A DNA stretch of 64,000 nucleotides from Ochotona curzoniae (GCF_017591425.1 NW_024465885.1:46619001-46683000); one strand, 5' to 3'; counted from the stretch's first letter, positions 22,201 through 33,759 are shown. The notes: generated from the sequence alone by a model not told the origin. Translations and numbers: made by a program.

Positions 22201-22647
22201 GTTGTAATCTATTTTGTGGAGCCGGGATTGCTTGGGATGACATGGAGGAGGTTCTGAAGGGTGTGTACCGAGGCTGTTCCAGCCCAGCAGGCTGGGAGAA
22301 CCACGAGCAGCTCATAGGACAGTTCTCCACGAAGTGCTGGCTGCTCCTGACTCTGCCCTGGTGCTCCCGTGGGAGTGGAGTACGGAGGTCAGGTGTGAGC
22401 GTGGGGGCAGCCGAGGGCTCTGCATGGGTGGCTCGGTCAGGGGGCATTGCTGAAGGAGCAGTGGGAAGCCACCAGCCCCCTCCCCCGTGCTGGTAGAGTG
22501 GCCCGTTCTCTGTCAGCTGACCAAAGAGTGAGTGACAGAGTGGTCACGGTGCTGTGTCCCTGCTGCCCGCTGTGACAAGGCTTCTACTGAGACCATTGGA
22601 AGTGCGAGTGGAACTTTTATGAGGCAAGGGAGAGGGAATCTTTCCAT
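19206..22647. other. 3.4 kb of unique DNA, no gene recognised
   Basis: This is one of the longest repeat-poor stretches. Open frames up to 152 codons occur on both strands without recognisable domains. It contains a pair of CCAAT boxes (20605 and 20627). 21720-22240 is free of recognisable repeats and could hold conserved non-coding sequence. Confidence 0.45.
20601..20634 (+). promoter_or_regulatory. Paired CCAAT boxes
   Basis: Two copies of 'gaccaatcaag' have their CCAAT starting at 20605 and 20627, 22 bases apart, about two helical turns. NF-Y binds such boxes, often in pairs. No TATA box or CpG island follows, so this is a motif observation and not a called promoter. Confidence 0.3.
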
Positions 22648-22840
22648 CTAGACTTTATTATTATTATTATTTTAAATTTGCAAGGCAGGGAAAAATGTAG
22701 ATAGAGGAAGAGAGGTCCATACGCTGGCTCACTGCTCAACTTCCCTGAACTTGGACCAAAGTCAGGAGCTGCAAGCTCCATCCAGGTCTGATCTGCGTCT
22801 GTACCCAATACACAGTCGAGGCCAGGAAAGTCGGGGCACA
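22648..22840 (-). repeat. CSINE fragment, strongly diverged
   Basis: 'attattattttaaatttgca', a GA-rich block, then 'gtcaggagctgcaagctcca' follow the reversed CSINE order. The 5' part beyond about 22840 is not recognisable. Confidence 0.55.
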
Positions 22841-23776
22841 TTCCTCAGGCAGGAAAGGGAAAGAGCGAGTTATAGTGAAGCAAGCCCGTGGTGGATGCTG
22901 GTGGTGGTCCCACTGGTGAGTGAGTGCAGCCCGGGTCTGCCCAGGCTCCTTTGGCTTCCTCCCTGCTTTCAGGGTCCCAGGTTTGCTCAGGAAGGTCCCC
23001 CGTTTCCATGCAGGAGGGGTGAGTGTGTGCATCAGGAGACACCTGGGACGAGGTGAAGCCATGGCCGTCCTGTGCCTCTGCAGTGACTGGTCATGTGCGT
23101 GCTGCCTGCAGGGACATAGAGATTTGAGGGGATGTGCAGGGGACTGCTGAGCAAAGCTCCTTTGCTCTCAAAAAATAAATAAATAAAAGAGGAGTGATCC
23201 CTCTTCTTCCTCTTTTTCCTCTCCTGGAGGACCAAGATTTTGGATGTGGCCACTCTTGTGTTAGAGGAGCTGCTTTGGGGACCAAGCCTGACTCTGAGGA
23301 TGTCGGTAGAAAGATGGAACAGTCGGGGTCCTTGAAGATGCCATCAGCCCTCCCTGAGGACCCCCTGCTCTAGCACAATGCGTTTCCCTTTTTGTGAAGC
23401 ACTTGGGATGGGAATGAATATCTGTTCCCTGCAGCTTCATGTATCCCCATTCACACGCACTCTCTAGGAGCCTGGTTTGACTGTGGGGCCTCGCATTTCT
23501 CAGGCACATTGGAGGGGATGTACCTTGGGAGCTGGGTACACTCCAGGGTGGAGAGGGGCCATGAGCCTTCAAGGCTGGTGGGGGGACACAGCTCTGTGGA
23601 CAACAGGGACTGTGCATTCGGAGTGAGCAGACACCATGCTTGTGGTCCTGACTCTGGCCTGGGAGTGTGTGCCTGCAATTCTTGGCGTGCGGGAGTTGCT
23701 GTGGGGAGGCCGCTGCGCTTGGAGGTTACTTTGGAGGGATGCATCTTTACCAGGCAGCAGGAAGGACCAGTGGCTC

Positions 23777-23813
<37 letters not shown>

Positions 23814-24340
23814 ACTACACCACAAGCCAGCAGTAGCCCAAGGAAGAGCTCACTACAGGGGTTTCCAGGAGCCGGCAGCAGGCAGCTGTGGTTTCCACTG
23901 GTCTCTGACTGAGTCTGCTTGAATTAAAGTTCCTTGACTCCAAACTACTATTGCTTGCAAATATTTTAACCCAAGCTAATCTGTTGCAGGGTCTCTGGAG
24001 GGCGGAAAGAGAAATGGCTATTGCTCTTATTCTGCTTGCTTGGGGGTATGCGCTTAGGGTGGGAAGAGGAAGAGGCAGAGGCCCAGAGAGGAGTGGGGGG
24101 AACGAGTGGGGAAGAGAGAGGAAGGGGTTCCTGGGGCTGGGCCAGACTCATGTAGAGGTCTGAGCTCCACGGAGACCTGTCCCCCTCACTGGTCCCACCT
24201 CCTCCTGGAATCACACACAGGGCCCACCTGCTGGAGCAAAGACTGCCTCCTTTGCCCAGTACAGACCCTGAGAGAGTGACACCCAGCCCTGCAGACTCTG
24301 AGGTGGTCCAGGGTGCCATGAAGGCCACCGTTGCTTTACT
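22841..24340. other. Unique DNA with a TG repeat
   Basis: No gene is recognised. A (TG)16 run lies at 23779-23811. Overlapping frames through it are low-complexity artefacts. Confidence 0.45.
23779..23811. repeat. (TG)16 microsatellite
   Basis: Uninterrupted TG dinucleotides on the plus strand. Likely length-polymorphic. Confidence 0.95.
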
Positions 24341-24379
24341 CTACTTCACGCCCAATGACAAATCCCTCCCCCTCACAGG

Positions 24380-24935
24380 AAACAGCAAGTGTTGTGGAGA
24401 AGGGGAGCACAGTTTTTGGGGTGCAGAATGGTGCAGCCCCGGTGGAAGCCAGTGTGGCCTCGAGCCATGGCGGGATCATGGACTGTTGCTCCTAGGCTGC
24501 AGTGTGAGCTCCAGTGCCCATGGTGGCGCTGTTCATGGGGCTCGGCGGGGGGAGGTAGCCCATGGTGCTCCGATGAGGATCCAAGTCAGTGTGGCTCAGT
24601 CATGGGTATCCCTGGGCAAGTGCCAAGGTTCCAACACAAAGCCACCAGGTGGACAAACCCTGGCGGCGTGACGCTAAACAAAACAAGCCAGACCCTGGAC
24701 CCATGAGTGACCCCAGGGGGACACCCGGAATAGGCAGACTCAGGGAGATGAGAAGCAGAGTGTTGGGCACCAGGGATAACGGCGAGGAGGACTGGTTTTC
24801 GTGAGCTTCAGTCTGGGATGCTGACAGAGAGCCGCGATGGTCCCCTTGCCGTGGGAGGGCACTTAGGCACCAGTTGTATGCTTGAAGGTGGGCAACATGA
24901 AAGTTCATGTCTGTTCCACCACAGTCCAAGTTTTT
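24380..24935 (+). mobile_element. Ancient L1 3' end (L1M type), GC-shifted
   Basis: The stretch runs colinear with the 3' end of old mammalian L1s. In order it has 'aacagcaagtgttgtggaga', 'aatggtgcagccccggtgga', 'tgttgctcctagg', 'acaaaacaagccagac', 'gaataggcagactcaggga', 'gcttcagtctgggatgctga', and finally 'tgtatgcttgaaggtggg'. Many A/T positions of the family are G/C here. This is family recall by eye, not an alignment. Confidence 0.65.
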
Positions 24936-25018
24936 CTTTCTAATGATTGGAAAGCTGTCCTAAGAACAGTGTGCATGCTCAGCTACTCAAAATACAATAG
25001 CTCTTAGCCCAGGAGAGA

Positions 25019-25020
25019 CC

Positions 25021-25061
<41 letters not shown>

Positions 25062-25070
25062 AGAGAGAGA
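25019..25070. repeat. (GT)13(GA)n compound microsatellite
   Basis: GT repeats (25021-25046) change directly to GA repeats (to about 25070). Confidence 0.95.
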
Positions 25071-25754
25071 TGGATGCTGAGCTTCAATGGCAGTCCTTGC
25101 TTACTTCCACCTGGGAGTCCAGCTTCTTTGAGAGTGTCTGCCTTCACTCAGGATCAGCCAGAGGTGGGAGTTCCATCCCCCGCACTGACTGTAAATGCAT
25201 GCACGTGGCTCTCACCTGCTCCTGAGGCCTGGAGAGCAACTTGTGTGAAAACCACCCTGCGGACATGTGAGCTTTACATTTATCATTTATTGTGAACTTT
25301 TTCTGCTTCTTGCCTGGCTTCAACATTTATGTTTGTTTGAGGACACAGCCTTCCCTCTTCCTCTTCTTGCGAACATCTGGAACAGTTTAATCAGAGAACA
25401 TCTCGACACAGCCCTCTGGAGTTTCCGCTTGATTTTGGGATATTCACCAAAATATACAAAGATGATAAAAACTGACCCTATAATGTAAAAATCTTGCTAA
25501 CAAAAACCCACATTTGTTTCAAACATTGAGGGTTCCATTAAATTTGAGTTCTAGTTTATGCTAATTGGAATAAAAACCCATGTTGAGAATGCACAGCACT
25601 TGTTTCATCCCCACTGGATTCAAGTCAGCTATTGCCCTTCTGTTTAATTCTTAGTTGGACATGCAGGAGGAGGGAGACACGAGAGAGTGAAAATCCCACT
25701 GCCCACGTGTTGAGAGTGACTTTCCAGTGTTATGTACACAGAAATAAAAGGGAC
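25071..25754. other. AT-rich unique DNA, no gene recognised
   Basis: No repeat family is recognised. 25380-25560 is AT-rich with 'tttaatcagagaacatctcg' and 'gatattcaccaaaatataca', and may be conserved non-coding sequence. Confidence 0.4.
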
Positions 25755-25905
25755 GAATAATATTTTATGACACGCAGGGAATAATATGCAATGGCATGAG
25801 GTTTTGCTGATTCAGCCACATTCATTCACTCATGTGCTAAGGCTATATTCACCCGACTGCGATGTGGAGTGGTTCTGACAAAGGCCACTTGCATTGGCCC
25901 TCAGT
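25755..25905 (+). mobile_element. Probable hAT-type MITE remnant
   Basis: 'tattttatgacacgcaggga' ... 'gattcagccacattcattca' ... 'aaggccacttgcattggccc' follows the order of an old hAT-type (Charlie/MER) element that reads 'acacagccacgctcattcg...gtatggccc' in other mammals. Highly diverged; the family name is uncertain. Confidence 0.45.
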
Positions 25906-25919
25906 GCCCGAAGGGGTCA

Positions 25920-26175
25920 GCACCAGGTTGTCCCTGGCCCTGCCACACAGATCCCACAGGCATGGACACTCAAGTCCCTGTGTCAAATGTCATGGCGTTT
26001 GCACAGATTCTATATGTATTCTCCCGTCTCTTTCAGTTCGTCTCTGGGATACACACAAGAGCAAACACAATGGAAATGCTGTGGAATAGATACTAAAACT
26101 ACAGGGAAAAACTACGAGGACAAAAATCTCTTGGGTTAGGGGTTAGGATGCAATTTTTTTTTTTTTTTTTTGCTC
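25920..26175 (+). mobile_element. MER2/Tigger-type DNA transposon remnant
   Basis: The order 'actcaagtccctgtgtcaaa', 'gtttgcacagattctatatg', 'tctcccgtctctttcag', 'cacaatggaaatgctgtgga' and a terminal T-run follows the internal part of MER2 (pogo/Tigger group). The terminal inverted repeats are eroded. Non-autonomous and inactive. Confidence 0.65.
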
Positions 26176-27129
26176 TAATTGCTGTGCCTCCACAGTTGGC
26201 TGAGTCTGTGAAGGCAGAGCACATAGATATGATAATCTGATTATTGTCCATCGCCTCAATGATTGATTGATTGGCCCCGTCCAGGAGAGAAGGGTTGTAT
26301 CCATGAGACGCCTGAGCATTAAGACCCCAGGGCCCCTGGTCATTTCCGTGCCCGAGTCTTGGTGGCTTTGCTAGAGTCACACTTCCTGGACTATGGCTCT
26401 TGAGTAGGGCGGGGCCAGCCCCCAGCGAGGCTCTGAGAAGTGGGTGGGCCTGTTTTTGTTCCTGCAATGAAGAGGACCACCAGGGACCAAGAATGTGACA
26501 CCTTGTGCAGTTGAAGACAGTGTGGCACAGCAGGGAAAGGTCCACCCGACTGGCAGAGGTGTGTGGCCTGAGAAACAGGAAAGGGACAATGACTGGGGTG
26601 GATGTTGTGCACCTGCTTGGCTGGGTTGTGGCTGGATGTGGCTCTTGGAAATTCCCATGCTGGAGATGTAATCCTCACAGGTAAATGCTAATTGCATGTG
26701 GAGGCAGCCCCAGGAGGACATGGGATCCAATGAGGCTGTGTGTGGGGGTCCCCATGGTGGCCTGCATGGCTTCACAGGAAGTACCCAGGCTTGCTATGTT
26801 CCACCATGTGATCTGTCACCTGAAGACACAGCAGGACACCCTCTCTGGGTGTTGGCATGTGGCCACTGGACTTCCCAGCATCTGTAACAGAGATGTGCAT
26901 TTTTCTAGTCTCAGGTATTCTGTTGTAGCTACACAAAGCAGGCCAAGAATGCCATGGTGCCCAGATATTTGGCCAATCTTATTCTGCGCATCTCTCGTGC
27001 GAGTGTCCTTTGGGAAGAAATGTATGTTCAAGGCATTAGAGATTGAGTAAAGCATGTGGCCTCATTCATCAGGAGCAGATCCAAATGGAATCAGTTCTTG
27101 AGCAGGAAAGAACTCCTGTGGCAGCAAAC
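26176..27129. other. Unique DNA, no gene recognised
   Basis: No repeat or exon is recognised. Several overlapping frames up to 148 codons are open on the minus strand, all unrecognisable. Confidence 0.45.
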
Positions 27130-27260
27130 GCAATCTTCTGTGCACTGGTCTGCTCTCTCCAGACACCTGCAACGGCCAGGGATTGAGCCGGATCAAAGCC
27201 AGGAAGCTGGAACTCTGGATCTCCCACAGGGAGGCTCTGTGGGAATCCCAATGCAGGTTC
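27130..27260 (-). repeat. CSINE fragment
   Basis: 'caacggccagggattgagcc', 'gccaggaagctggaactctg' and 'gatctcccacaggg' follow the reversed middle part of CSINE. Head and tail are unclear. Confidence 0.55.
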
Positions 27261-27862
27261 TGTGATATGAGATTGGAGCATCCCACACTGTGGCCAGGTG
27301 TCTGCCCAGCTTGTGTGGCTTCCCTTCACAGAGAGCACCTGTGTCTGAATGTTCTCCCTGTAAACACATAGGTCACAGAATGTGAAAACGTTCTTCTCCC
27401 TTGTCATGTTTTCATCTCATTCTTTGGCACTACAAACTGTTCTTGTCCGTGCTAGGTTTCTGTCTTGCCCACCAGGGCAAGCACCTGCCGTGGACCATGG
27501 CAATCTCTCCTGCCACTTCCAACTTTCCAGCTCGCTCACTGTGCGTGGGATTGTGTAGGGATGCGAGAGCCTAGACTCTAGCCACAGCCATCGGGGGTGG
27601 GGCCTGAGTTTTCTAGGATCCCTGGGACCTGGGAGTCACACATACCAGATTGACTTCCAACACCACAAATGGAGTCTCTCCCCATTCCAGAGTCCCAAGT
27701 GAAGGAGTTGGTGAGGCTCCCTCTGCAGGCTTTGGGGGGATCCTGCTGGGCTTTGTCTGGTATTTGGGGGTACAGGGAACTGCCTGTGGCCCCGGGGAAC
27801 TCTTGGACTTGGGGCTGCAGCACTTGGGCCTCTGCTTCTATCCATCAGCGTGGCTCAGTGTC
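27261..27862. other. Unique DNA, no gene recognised
   Basis: No repeat or exon is recognised before the next insertion. Confidence 0.45.
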
Positions 27863-28249
27863 CACATGTCCCTCTCCTTTTTTTTTTTTTTTTTTTATTT
27901 ATTTTTTTTTATTTTTTTTTTATTTTTTTTTTTATTAATAAATTTTATTTTGACATTCTTTACATAGTTAATTAGGGTAAGAAGGTTCAAGGGCTACAGG
28001 AAAGTGGATAATACTAATATGTTTTCCATATTGTTACCTTCATGTTTAAAAGGGGGGTTTTAAGGGAGAAGGCCCACCCAATTTCCCACCCTCCCCAAGT
28101 CCCGGGTGTAGGGCATGCTCTGAGGTTCTTGCTCAAGTGGTTTTGATATTGCAACAGTTATGAATCGCTGTCAATCTTGCCGCTCCAAGCACTATGAGGT
28201 CTTTGAAAAATCCACTGATTGACATAGTCCATCACATGTCCCTCTCCTT
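27863..28249 (-). mobile_element. Young 5'-truncated L1-like insertion with 17-bp TSD
   Basis: Perfect 17-base direct repeats 'cacatgtccctctcctt' lie at 27863-27879 and 28233-28249. Between them is a T-rich tail (27880-27945, with scattered A), then the complement of a retroelement 3' end. It contains a G-rich tract ('cttggggagggtgggaaatt' on the minus strand), the hallmark of an L1 3' UTR. The last about 250 bases match 5943-6140. The perfect TSD and long tail point to a recent insertion. No coding part is left. Confidence 0.93.
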
Positions 28250-28808
28250 ACAGTGACACTGGCGATGGCTTAGGGCTTCCTGTCACCTAGCTTGAACTCA
28301 GCTCCTCCTGGCCACATTCCAGCAAAGACTTTACTTCCCAACAGTCTCATAGTCACACGTGTGGAGGTCACAGGCACAGGCAGGGGACTGGTGGGGTGAA
28401 GGGATCTATTCATCCAACAACAGCTGGAGATGCCCTACTTCCCCACAGCATGTTGGCAGCCATGGTGACCCCAAATAAGCAAGAGGTCATCTCTTTCCAA
28501 GGCTGAGCAGCTGTGCCCTGTGTAGGCAATGGGAGCAAGCCGGTGGTTAATGCAGAACTCCTACACATTAGTGTGGTGGGCCCTGTGCCCCCACAGCCTC
28601 CACCCACCTTGCAACTCTCCCAGGCAACGGACTGGCTTCTCTGCCTTGGCCCAGTGACTTCCATGCTTTCCTCCCAAGGCTGGGTGCTGGGACCCAAGCA
28701 GCCGCCTGCTTCCCAAGTGGATGGCCAGACATGGAAGCAAAGGGCTTGGTGGGGTGGGGGGAGCCAGGCTCTCTCCAAAAATGGTCAATTTGGAAAGGAA
28801 GGACAGCA
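28250..28808. other. Unique DNA, no gene recognised
   Basis: No repeat or exon is recognised. Confidence 0.45.
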
Positions 28809-28970
28809 GGGGCTGGCACTGTGGCTGGCACTGTAGGCTAAGCCTCTTCCTGCGGTGCCAGCATCCCATATGGGTGCTTACTCGAGTTCTAGCTGCTCTA
28901 CTTCTGAGCCAGTTCCCTGCTATGACCTGAGAAAGTGGCAGAGGATGGCCCAAGTACTTGGGTTCCAATG
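28809..28970 (+). repeat. CSINE, 3' truncated
   Basis: It starts 'ggggctggcactgtggctgg' with a short internal duplication of 'ctggcactgt'. It is clear through 'ggatggcccaagtacttggg' and then stops. Confidence 0.85.
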
Positions 28971-29832
28971 GTCCTCCTTCCCCGGGGCTCACTGACAGAA
29001 GGGGGTTAAGCGGCAGGCTGAGACTCCATATAGCTCAGAAACAGCGACAGACATACCAGCCTGTAACTGGAGCCATGGAGCCCACTGCATCAGAACATTC
29101 CCATGGCTAAAACACAGACTGTCTCGGCATTCCAAGAACATTCTGAAACTCAGCCCTGTGGATGGCTTGGTTTTTTCCCCCCAAGGAGATAGCATTGCAG
29201 GCATGGGAGGCACATCTGTGTGGGCAGGTGGTCAGCGGACCCCACTGCTGGGGTGGGGGGAGGCGGAGGCTGCTTGACTGTGTTGGGGGGGGGGGGCTTG
29301 TCCAGGCCAGCTGACAGAGGCAGGGGCTGCAGGATGGGAGTTCAGGAATGCTTCTCTTGTTCCTGCTCCTTGCCCCTGACTTTGCCCAGGAACACGGCAG
29401 CACTGTCACAGATTCCCAGCTGGAAAATCCCATCGGGGACCCCGGGGTGTCTGGTAACAAGAGGGCTGGGGCTGATGGTGTGGCCTCTGGTTGCAGAACT
29501 TTTGAGTACCTGCAGTTGTCAGCTACAAAGTGCCTGCCATTTGTGAAGTCTGTCCCTGCCTGGCCTTGAAGCACAGAGGCCCGTGCCTCCAAGCCAAAAT
29601 CTTTTGGATTCCTCTTTGTGGACTTGCCTGATAGCCAGAGATGAGAGTGGGCTTCCTGGCACCTATGCTGGCATCAGATCAACCCCCTTCTCATGGAGGA
29701 GGTCATTCAAGTGGTCACACCCTGCCTGCAGTCAGTCCAGCGCTTCTTTCCCCAATTCTAAGCCCCATTTTATAATAATTATTATTAACAGCAATTACTG
29801 TTATTAACATTACCAAAAATATTACAAGGTAA
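28971..29832. other. Unique DNA, no gene recognised
   Basis: It contains a G12 run at 29285-29296. A 161-codon minus-strand frame (29107-29592) and a plus-strand frame starting with a signal-like MLLLFLLLAP (29348) are open but have no supporting context. Confidence 0.45.
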
Positions 29833-30140
29833 GGGGCTGGTGTTAAGTTACCAGTTGCAACACCGGTGTGTGCTATTGCAGCTCTGGCTCCTGTCCTGGC
29901 TGCTCCATTCTAAGCCAGCTCTCTGCTAACCCACCAGGGATGGTAGTGGAAGCTGGCCTCAAGTGCTTGGGTCCCTGCACCCACATGGGAGACCCAAACA
30001 GGGCTCCAGGTGACTCCCGGATGTGGCCTGGCCAAGGCCTGTCTGTTGTGACAATTTGGAGGATGAATCAGCTGGTGGAAGATCTCTCTCTCTCTCTCTT
30101 TGTCACTCACTCTGGCTTTCAAATGAACAAATCTTAAACG
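29833..30140 (+). repeat. CSINE, full length
   Basis: From 'aggggctggtgttaagttac' to 'tttcaaatgaacaaatctta', with a TC-repeat stretch at about 30083-30100. Confidence 0.9.
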
Positions 30141-32398
30141 TAAAAATTCCACACTATGGCCAATGGTAGGTTCAGGGCTTGTCCTGCAATAAAGCAAGCA
30201 AGAATCACATGGAAGTGATGCCAGCCCAGACAGTGGACCCTGCTTTACACCAATGCCCCTTGTCATCCTTACATGTGCACTTGGGGTGGCCCTGAGGGCA
30301 CCAGGGGTAGCTTCAGGGGGGCTGCAGACCCTCCTGCCTGAATCCTCACTGGGCCTGACAATGGTGCAGCCCTGGGTCCCCTAGGCCACGACCATCTTGC
30401 AGCTAGCTGGCTGCAGGGCCCAGGGTTCTGGAGCTACACTGGGGGGCAGTAACAGGAGCCCTGCATCGTATGCAGCGCCTTTCCTGGGGGACACGCCGTA
30501 GATGGGTGAAGGGGTGGGATGGGGGACATGGGGAAACCAGGAGCCCCGGCTGTCCCAGAGCTTGACATTCACATTAAAAACCAGAGATTTTAAGCTCAGA
30601 GAATGATCCTGTCATTTCCTCCCTCTCCCCTCTTCCCCCTGAACCTCGGCTCTGGCCGACTCTAGGTGAGTCCCAGAGCTGGGCTGCTTCCATGGCAAGA
30701 TGCCTTCTTCTCATTGCTTTGCCATCCCTGTCCCCGAGGCCAAGCTGGCCATGCACAGACCCTTGTGCCCAGGGCCCTGGGATGAGAAGCTGAGACCCTC
30801 AGACCCTCTGTGTTCACCATGGCTGTGTCACTTTCCTCAGGACGTGGAGGGACTCAGAAAGAGTGAAGGGGGAGAGACGGACCTGCAGGGCTGGGCAGGT
30901 GCTCCTGATCGGCTCCAGAGGCCCAATTGAGACAAACAACCCCAACAGCACTCACCACTGCTCCTCCCTGACCCTGCCACTGCTCCTTGTGGCAGGAATG
31001 GGTCAGCAGGCCCGATGCTGGCCGCACTCCTTGCCCCACAAGCTAAAGGACACTGTCCTCCGTGTCTGTTTCCTCCTAAGTCTCTTCATGCCAAGCCAAC
31101 AGACAGAGTCAACCCAGAGCTGAGTTTCCTGCACATCTGCTCTGGGTTCCGGGGGTTGGGGGTACGCTGTTTCTTCTGGAATCTTCCACGTGAACATAGA
31201 TAAATAGCACGTGTGGTTATGACAGAGACTATTTCTCAGATAAGTTGCTTTAAAGGCTCCATGTTTGCCCAAACTTTAGCAAAGGACTGTACCCTGTAGT
31301 TAGTCTGTAATTTATACATACATAAAAAATCTGTGAAGTTTCCTGTTGAGATGCAGAGTGGACGAGGATACCCAGCAGTAAAAGGGATGCGCCCGCCCTG
31401 CCCCGCTTATGACTGCCTATCCTGACAGGCTGCAGACCCAGGCCTTGGAGAGGAGTGGTACCTAGGACAAGAGGTCCCTGCATGACTGAGCTGCTGTGGC
31501 AGCGTCACACTGCCTCTTTACCTGCACCTGTTCCCGGGTTCCAGGTCCAAGCTCCATACAGGGAGACAGCGGTCTCCCTCCAGGGCCAGGAGCGTCCATG
31601 AGGAGCTCACTTGGAGCTCTACCCCTGCAGCAGTACAGGCCACTGGCCACCCTGAGCTCCCTCAGCGGGGACACAGGGGAGTCAGCAACAAAATGAGGCT
31701 TCTCCCTTCAAGCACGGTGTGGGCGCATCCCTCTGCCCCATGTGATCCCCCTGAGAGCCCCATGAGATGCACCACAGTAGTTTCGCTCAAACCACCCACT
31801 CACAGCCAATCTACCTTGAACCCCGGCCCTCTCCCCGTCATCACACTGGACTGATCCTGCAAGCTCGAGGTACGTAGGATGCACAGACCTGACTCCCAGG
31901 ATGGGACAGTGCCCAGGGCAGGGTGTGCTGGCTGCTGACCCCGGCCAGCGGAGAGGACTGGGATTCGTGGCTCCTGCGAGTATCCAGTGAAGCCTGGAGG
32001 GCAGAAAAGGATCGAAGCTAGCCAGGAGCACCAAGAGAGGGCTTCTGGGTCAAGGGGACAGTGTCAACCATTGAGGGGGCACAGGCCGCGGGCTCAGAGG
32101 ATAGCGTGGAGCCCCCAGCCAAGGTGGAGGAAGGCATGGAGATAAGGGAGGTGGGACAGAGGCGGAGTTTTGGAAACTTGGCTCACACTTCGAATGGCAA
32201 CTCCCTGAGCTGGTGAAAGGCAGACGGGAGGGGTGGCTGGTGGTCTGGCGGCCACCTGTGGATGCCCGGCACAGATGCCCCGAGTGTAAGATGAAGGCTC
32301 ACCCATCCAGGTGTCCTAGGGGTGGCAGGACCTCTACCTGCTGCCTCCCAGGAAGTTGGAATCCAACACAGAGATGTGGGTGCCCCAAGTGTCACCTT
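30141..32398. other. 2.3 kb of unique DNA, no gene recognised
   Basis: No gene is recognised. Two CACGTG E-boxes (31187 and 31208) lie in a short AT-richer patch with a GATAA motif (31231). Confidence 0.45.
31187..31213. promoter_or_regulatory. Two E-boxes 21 bp apart
   Basis: Palindromic CACGTG occurs at 31187-31192 and 31208-31213, two helical turns apart. CACGTG is bound by bHLH factors such as USF, MYC/MAX and CLOCK/BMAL1. Motif-level evidence only. Confidence 0.3.
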
Positions 32399-32617
32399 AA
32401 CCGCTACAATGGCCGGAACTGAGCTGATCAGAAGTCAGGAGCTTCTTCCAGCTCTCCCACATGGGTGCAGGGCCCAAGTGCTTGGGTCATCCTCTGCTAC
32501 TTGCCCAGTCTGTAAGCAGGGTGCTGAATCGGAAGTGGAGCAGCTGGGACATGAACCGGCATCCCATATGGGTGTCACAGAGGGGGCTTAATGTGGTACG
32601 CCACCCACCGGCCCTGG
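32399..32617 (-). repeat. CSINE, 3' truncated
   Basis: It begins within the middle ('acaatggccggaactgagct') and runs through 'aagtggagcagctgggacat' to a head ending 'ccacccaccggccc'. No tail. Confidence 0.88.
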
Positions 32618-33759
32618 AGCTGTGTGTTTTTCCAGTGTGATGTAGAGCCCTCTCTGTGCCCACCACTTTGGGTGAGCCTCCAAAGCACAGCCACAGCGTG
32701 ACCAGCAGGAGGCAGCACTCCGAGGGCTTGACTGTTGATGTTCCCTGCAGCCTCTCCAGCCTCTGCTTTCCCGCCCTTGCTGGTCAGTGCTGCCTCTTCA
32801 TGTGGGCACCCGTGGTGCTTTCCCTGCCTTCCCAGAAGGCTAGGTTTCGGACATGGGTCAGGAAGCCTTGCCAGAAAAGGTACCAATACTGTCAGCCCTG
32901 CTAGCTCTATGGCCTCCATGGTACTTGCTCAGTTTTGCGTTGCAGCCCCAAAGTAGACAAAGTCCATTCGTGAGTGAATGGACATGACCATGTGCCAATA
33001 AAACTTGACCAAAACAAGCGGTGGGCCAGGGCTCTAGCGTTTGACACAAGCGTTTTACAGACTGGGAGCAGCTAAGCACAGCACGCAGCTTCTCTCCCCA
33101 GATCCTCTTTCCCTTGCCAAGCTGAGTCTCCAAGAGCAGCGTGGATCTTACTGACCTAAGAGACATAAACATTCGGTGGAATTGCCCAGGACGCTGATGT
33201 TTTCACCGAGGAAAGAAACTCAAACAAAGAGACGAAGGACTTTCTTCTTATTTTTTTAGGTGTGTTCGTTCACATCAGTGTTCAATCCCACTAGTCAACA
33301 ACGGGAACTTCACAGCCAAGCACGTGGGCCCGAGCAGTGACACGCAAGACAAATGCTCCTCCTCCGCTGTTATCATCAATCCTGCTCCAGACCTGCCCAT
33401 CACCTGCTAAGTAGCACCATCCATCTCCCAGGCCGTGAGACGACAGCTCTGTGAGGCTGCAAGAAATCTCCACCACACGGATCTACCTCTCGCGACACGG
33501 CTGGGCAAACACCTTGCTCCGAGCACCGTGGTGGTACGGCATCGTCCGAGTTTTGATCTTGTTCGAGCCTATGGTCGCTGTCATTTCAGCCACAGGTGCA
33601 GCCCTCCCACCCACTACCCCCCCATAAAAAAGTGAAATAAATGAGTGTTCTACTAGGGGAAACTTGGGGACCCAGGAAAAGCAGGCCCTGTATGAATAAT
33701 CCAATCTAGGACCAATTGCATATATTCAGACCACCCTGTCAGCACGTCAGATTTAAAAT
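32618..33759. other. Unique DNA with a CTCF-like site
   Basis: No gene is recognised. 33280-33640 has more CpG than its surroundings and no repeat. Frames there are unrecognisable. Confidence 0.45.
32702..32716 (+). promoter_or_regulatory. CTCF-like motif
   Basis: 'ccagcaggaggcagc' fits CCASYAGRKGGCRSY except A at the K position, a common variant. No occupancy evidence. Confidence 0.35.

Noticed and set aside
29348..29569. Frame starting with a signal-peptide-like MLLLFLLLAP
   Set aside because: Short and unconserved as far as can be seen. The 'gcccag|gaac' junction after it is not a splice donor and no partner exon is found.
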